From Halospina denitrificans (GTDB lineage: Bacteria; Pseudomonadota; Gammaproteobacteria; Pseudomonadales; Oleiphilaceae), in assembly GCF_004364635.1 (NCBI RefSeq), contig NZ_SOAX01000001.1, positions 1 to 64,000 of the forward strand: DNA of 64,000 nucleotides, given 5' to 3'. This document shows, piece by piece, positions 63,046-64,000 of the stretch (within the stretch, counting starts at the first letter, position 1; every line of letters starts with the position of its first letter). A program made the translations under genes and the position numbers. The notes beneath the pieces were generated by a model. That model did not search any database, was not told where the DNA came from, and saw only the letters and a program-made list of their open reading frames with translations.

Positions 63046-64000
63046 TTACTGCTTTTGCGACTCCGGGTCCGGAACGCCGGTTATGCGGGCGAAGCCCTCG
63101 CGCACGCCCTTGTCGTCGATCAACTCCTGCATCAGCTCGGGCAGTGACAGCTCACTCCAGCGCACGGCCTGGTTGATGGCATAGGAAACCGGCGAATGCG
63201 GTTCAGTCTGGCGAAAGAACTCGGCCAGTTGACTCAGTTGCTCCAGCGCCCGGGCACGGCTGGCAATAGCCACCTGCACCGGGTCCGCGTGGGGCCCACC
63301 CGTGGGCTCGGCCCCCTCACCTTCCATCTCGGGGTCCTGGCCTGCGGCCTCGGGCATCTGGCTTTCACGAGCCAGCGCTTTCTCGATCCTGGCGCCGGCG
63401 TAGTGCATGAGAATGCTCTTGCAGCGTTCAAGCACGGAACGGATATGGCTGGTCGGTTGTGGCTCGCCGTCCATCACCCGGTCCATGGCCTCACTCAGGC
63501 CTGTAAATGCCTTTTGTGCACGTTCAATCGTGCCGTGGATTGCCAACAGTGCGCTCTCCGGGGTCTCACGGACCGCCTGCATCACATCATCTTCCGCCAG
63601 CGCACCGGCCTCGATGCGCTGCTGGGTCTTCTGTTCATCCAGGCGGGAGATTTCAGCGGCCTGCTCCACCTGCCATACGGCAACATCACCGAGCGTGGCG
63701 TTGTGGAACAGCGGGATCGAGAGAATGGGCTGGATCAGTGTGCCTTCGCTGTCGCTGCCATTAAGGCCGACCAGCGGCGCAATACGGGTAGCCGCCCCTT
63801 CTTCGTCAGGCAGCGGATAGAGGTTGTTCCAGTGGGTCTCCAGCATGCGGCGGGCCAGGTCAAAGCCCTGGGCCAGGCCCTCGAAACCGTGTTCGCGGCA
63901 GAGCGCCTCGACATACCAGGCAACGAACTCCAGGTCCTTGCTGCGCTTCACCAGTACATCGGGGATTTCATCGAGAAGCTGACGCCACTGGGGAACCTGG
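63046..64000 (-). CDS. tssA: T6SS cap/priming protein TssA, 5' end outside the window
   Basis: The frame runs open to the right edge (QVPQWRQLLDEIPDVLVKRS at its visible start), so the N-terminus is missing and the GTG at 63951 is not the start. The ImpA_N domain is clear (RSKDLEFVAWYVEALCREHG, HWNNLYPLPDEEGAATRIAP), followed by a variable linker with Glu/Pro/Gly (about 205-225 of the visible part) and a C-terminal block ending YAINQAVRWSELSLPELMQ. The domain layout is that of TssA, which helps place and extend the tube and sheath. Other core genes (tssJ, K, L, M) are not in the window and may lie to the right. Confidence 0.9.
   Translation of the reverse strand, partial: QVPQWRQLLDEIPDVLVKRSKDLEFVAWYVEALCREHGFEGLAQGFDLARRMLETHWNNLYPLPDEEGAATRIAPLVGLNGSDSEGTLIQPILSIPLFHNATLGDVAVWQVEQAAEISRLDEQKTQQRIEAGALAEDDVMQAVRETPESALLAIHGTIERAQKAFTGLSEAMDRVMDGEPQPTSHIRSVLERCKSILMHYAGARIEKALARESQMPEAAGQDPEMEGEGAEPTGGPHADPVQVAIASRARALEQLSQLAEFFRQTEPHSPVSYAINQAVRWSELSLPELMQELIDDKGVREGFARITGVPDPESQKQ

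Overview
The window looks like a gammaproteobacterial chromosome segment, probably from a marine or halophilic lineage. This rests on the close fit of UvrD, ThiI, PpnN, HexR, TmcA and AcnA to gammaproteobacterial families and on the many acidic proteins; genus is not assigned. No rRNA or tRNA gene was seen.

Positions 1-5873 are a chromosomal integron. An integrase gene reads right (4905-5873) and gene cassettes lie to its left, reading left. Six complete cassettes can be delimited base by base, because each cassette's first core (GTTRRRY) is the exact complement of the R'' core of its own attC. They carry a Sel1-repeat zinc-ribbon membrane protein, a doubtful ORF, an endonuclease/exonuclease/phosphatase-fold protein, a BrnT/BrnA toxin-antitoxin pair, a metallo-beta-lactamase-fold (AHL-lactonase-like) hydrolase and an unknown membrane protein. 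A seventh cassette appears to carry an insertion sequence at the left edge. A LexA box covers the intI promoter and a second matching box lies upstream of uvrD.

Positions 6100-13150 hold a patatin-like lipase, three overlapping AIM24-family genes, uvrD, a HexR-type regulator and a small periplasmic protein. Positions 13207-20968 form one leftward metal-efflux operon, blaI - M56 protease - czcC - His-rich protein - czcB - czcA. It has two copies of a 23-bp AAAACCGA-type palindrome, one before blaI and one inside the start of czcC. This looks like a metal-sensing version of the BlaR/BlaI circuit.

Positions 21000-42200 are mostly housekeeping: ThiI, PpnN, an enoyl-CoA-hydratase-family hydrolase, an ankyrin lipoprotein, TmcA, a second UvrD-like helicase, a thioesterase, a TatD nuclease, aconitase A, an EAL c-di-GMP protein, an azoreductase and a divergent LysR gene whose start is broken by a TGA codon. 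Around a DUF2288 gene sit two 112-bp elements in opposite orientation. They share a 54-nt core (52 of 54 identical) but have unrelated, perfectly self-complementary 29-bp arms.

Positions 42400-64000 are a type VI secretion locus read leftward: tssA (cut by the edge), tssB, tssC, a second tssC-like gene (impD type), tagJ, tssE, tssF, tssG, clpV, hcp and vgrG. After vgrG comes a cargo region with a putative NAD-targeting effector and its probable immunity gene, two unknown accessory proteins, and an Rhs protein with an unassigned 157-residue C-terminal toxin and its probable immunity gene.
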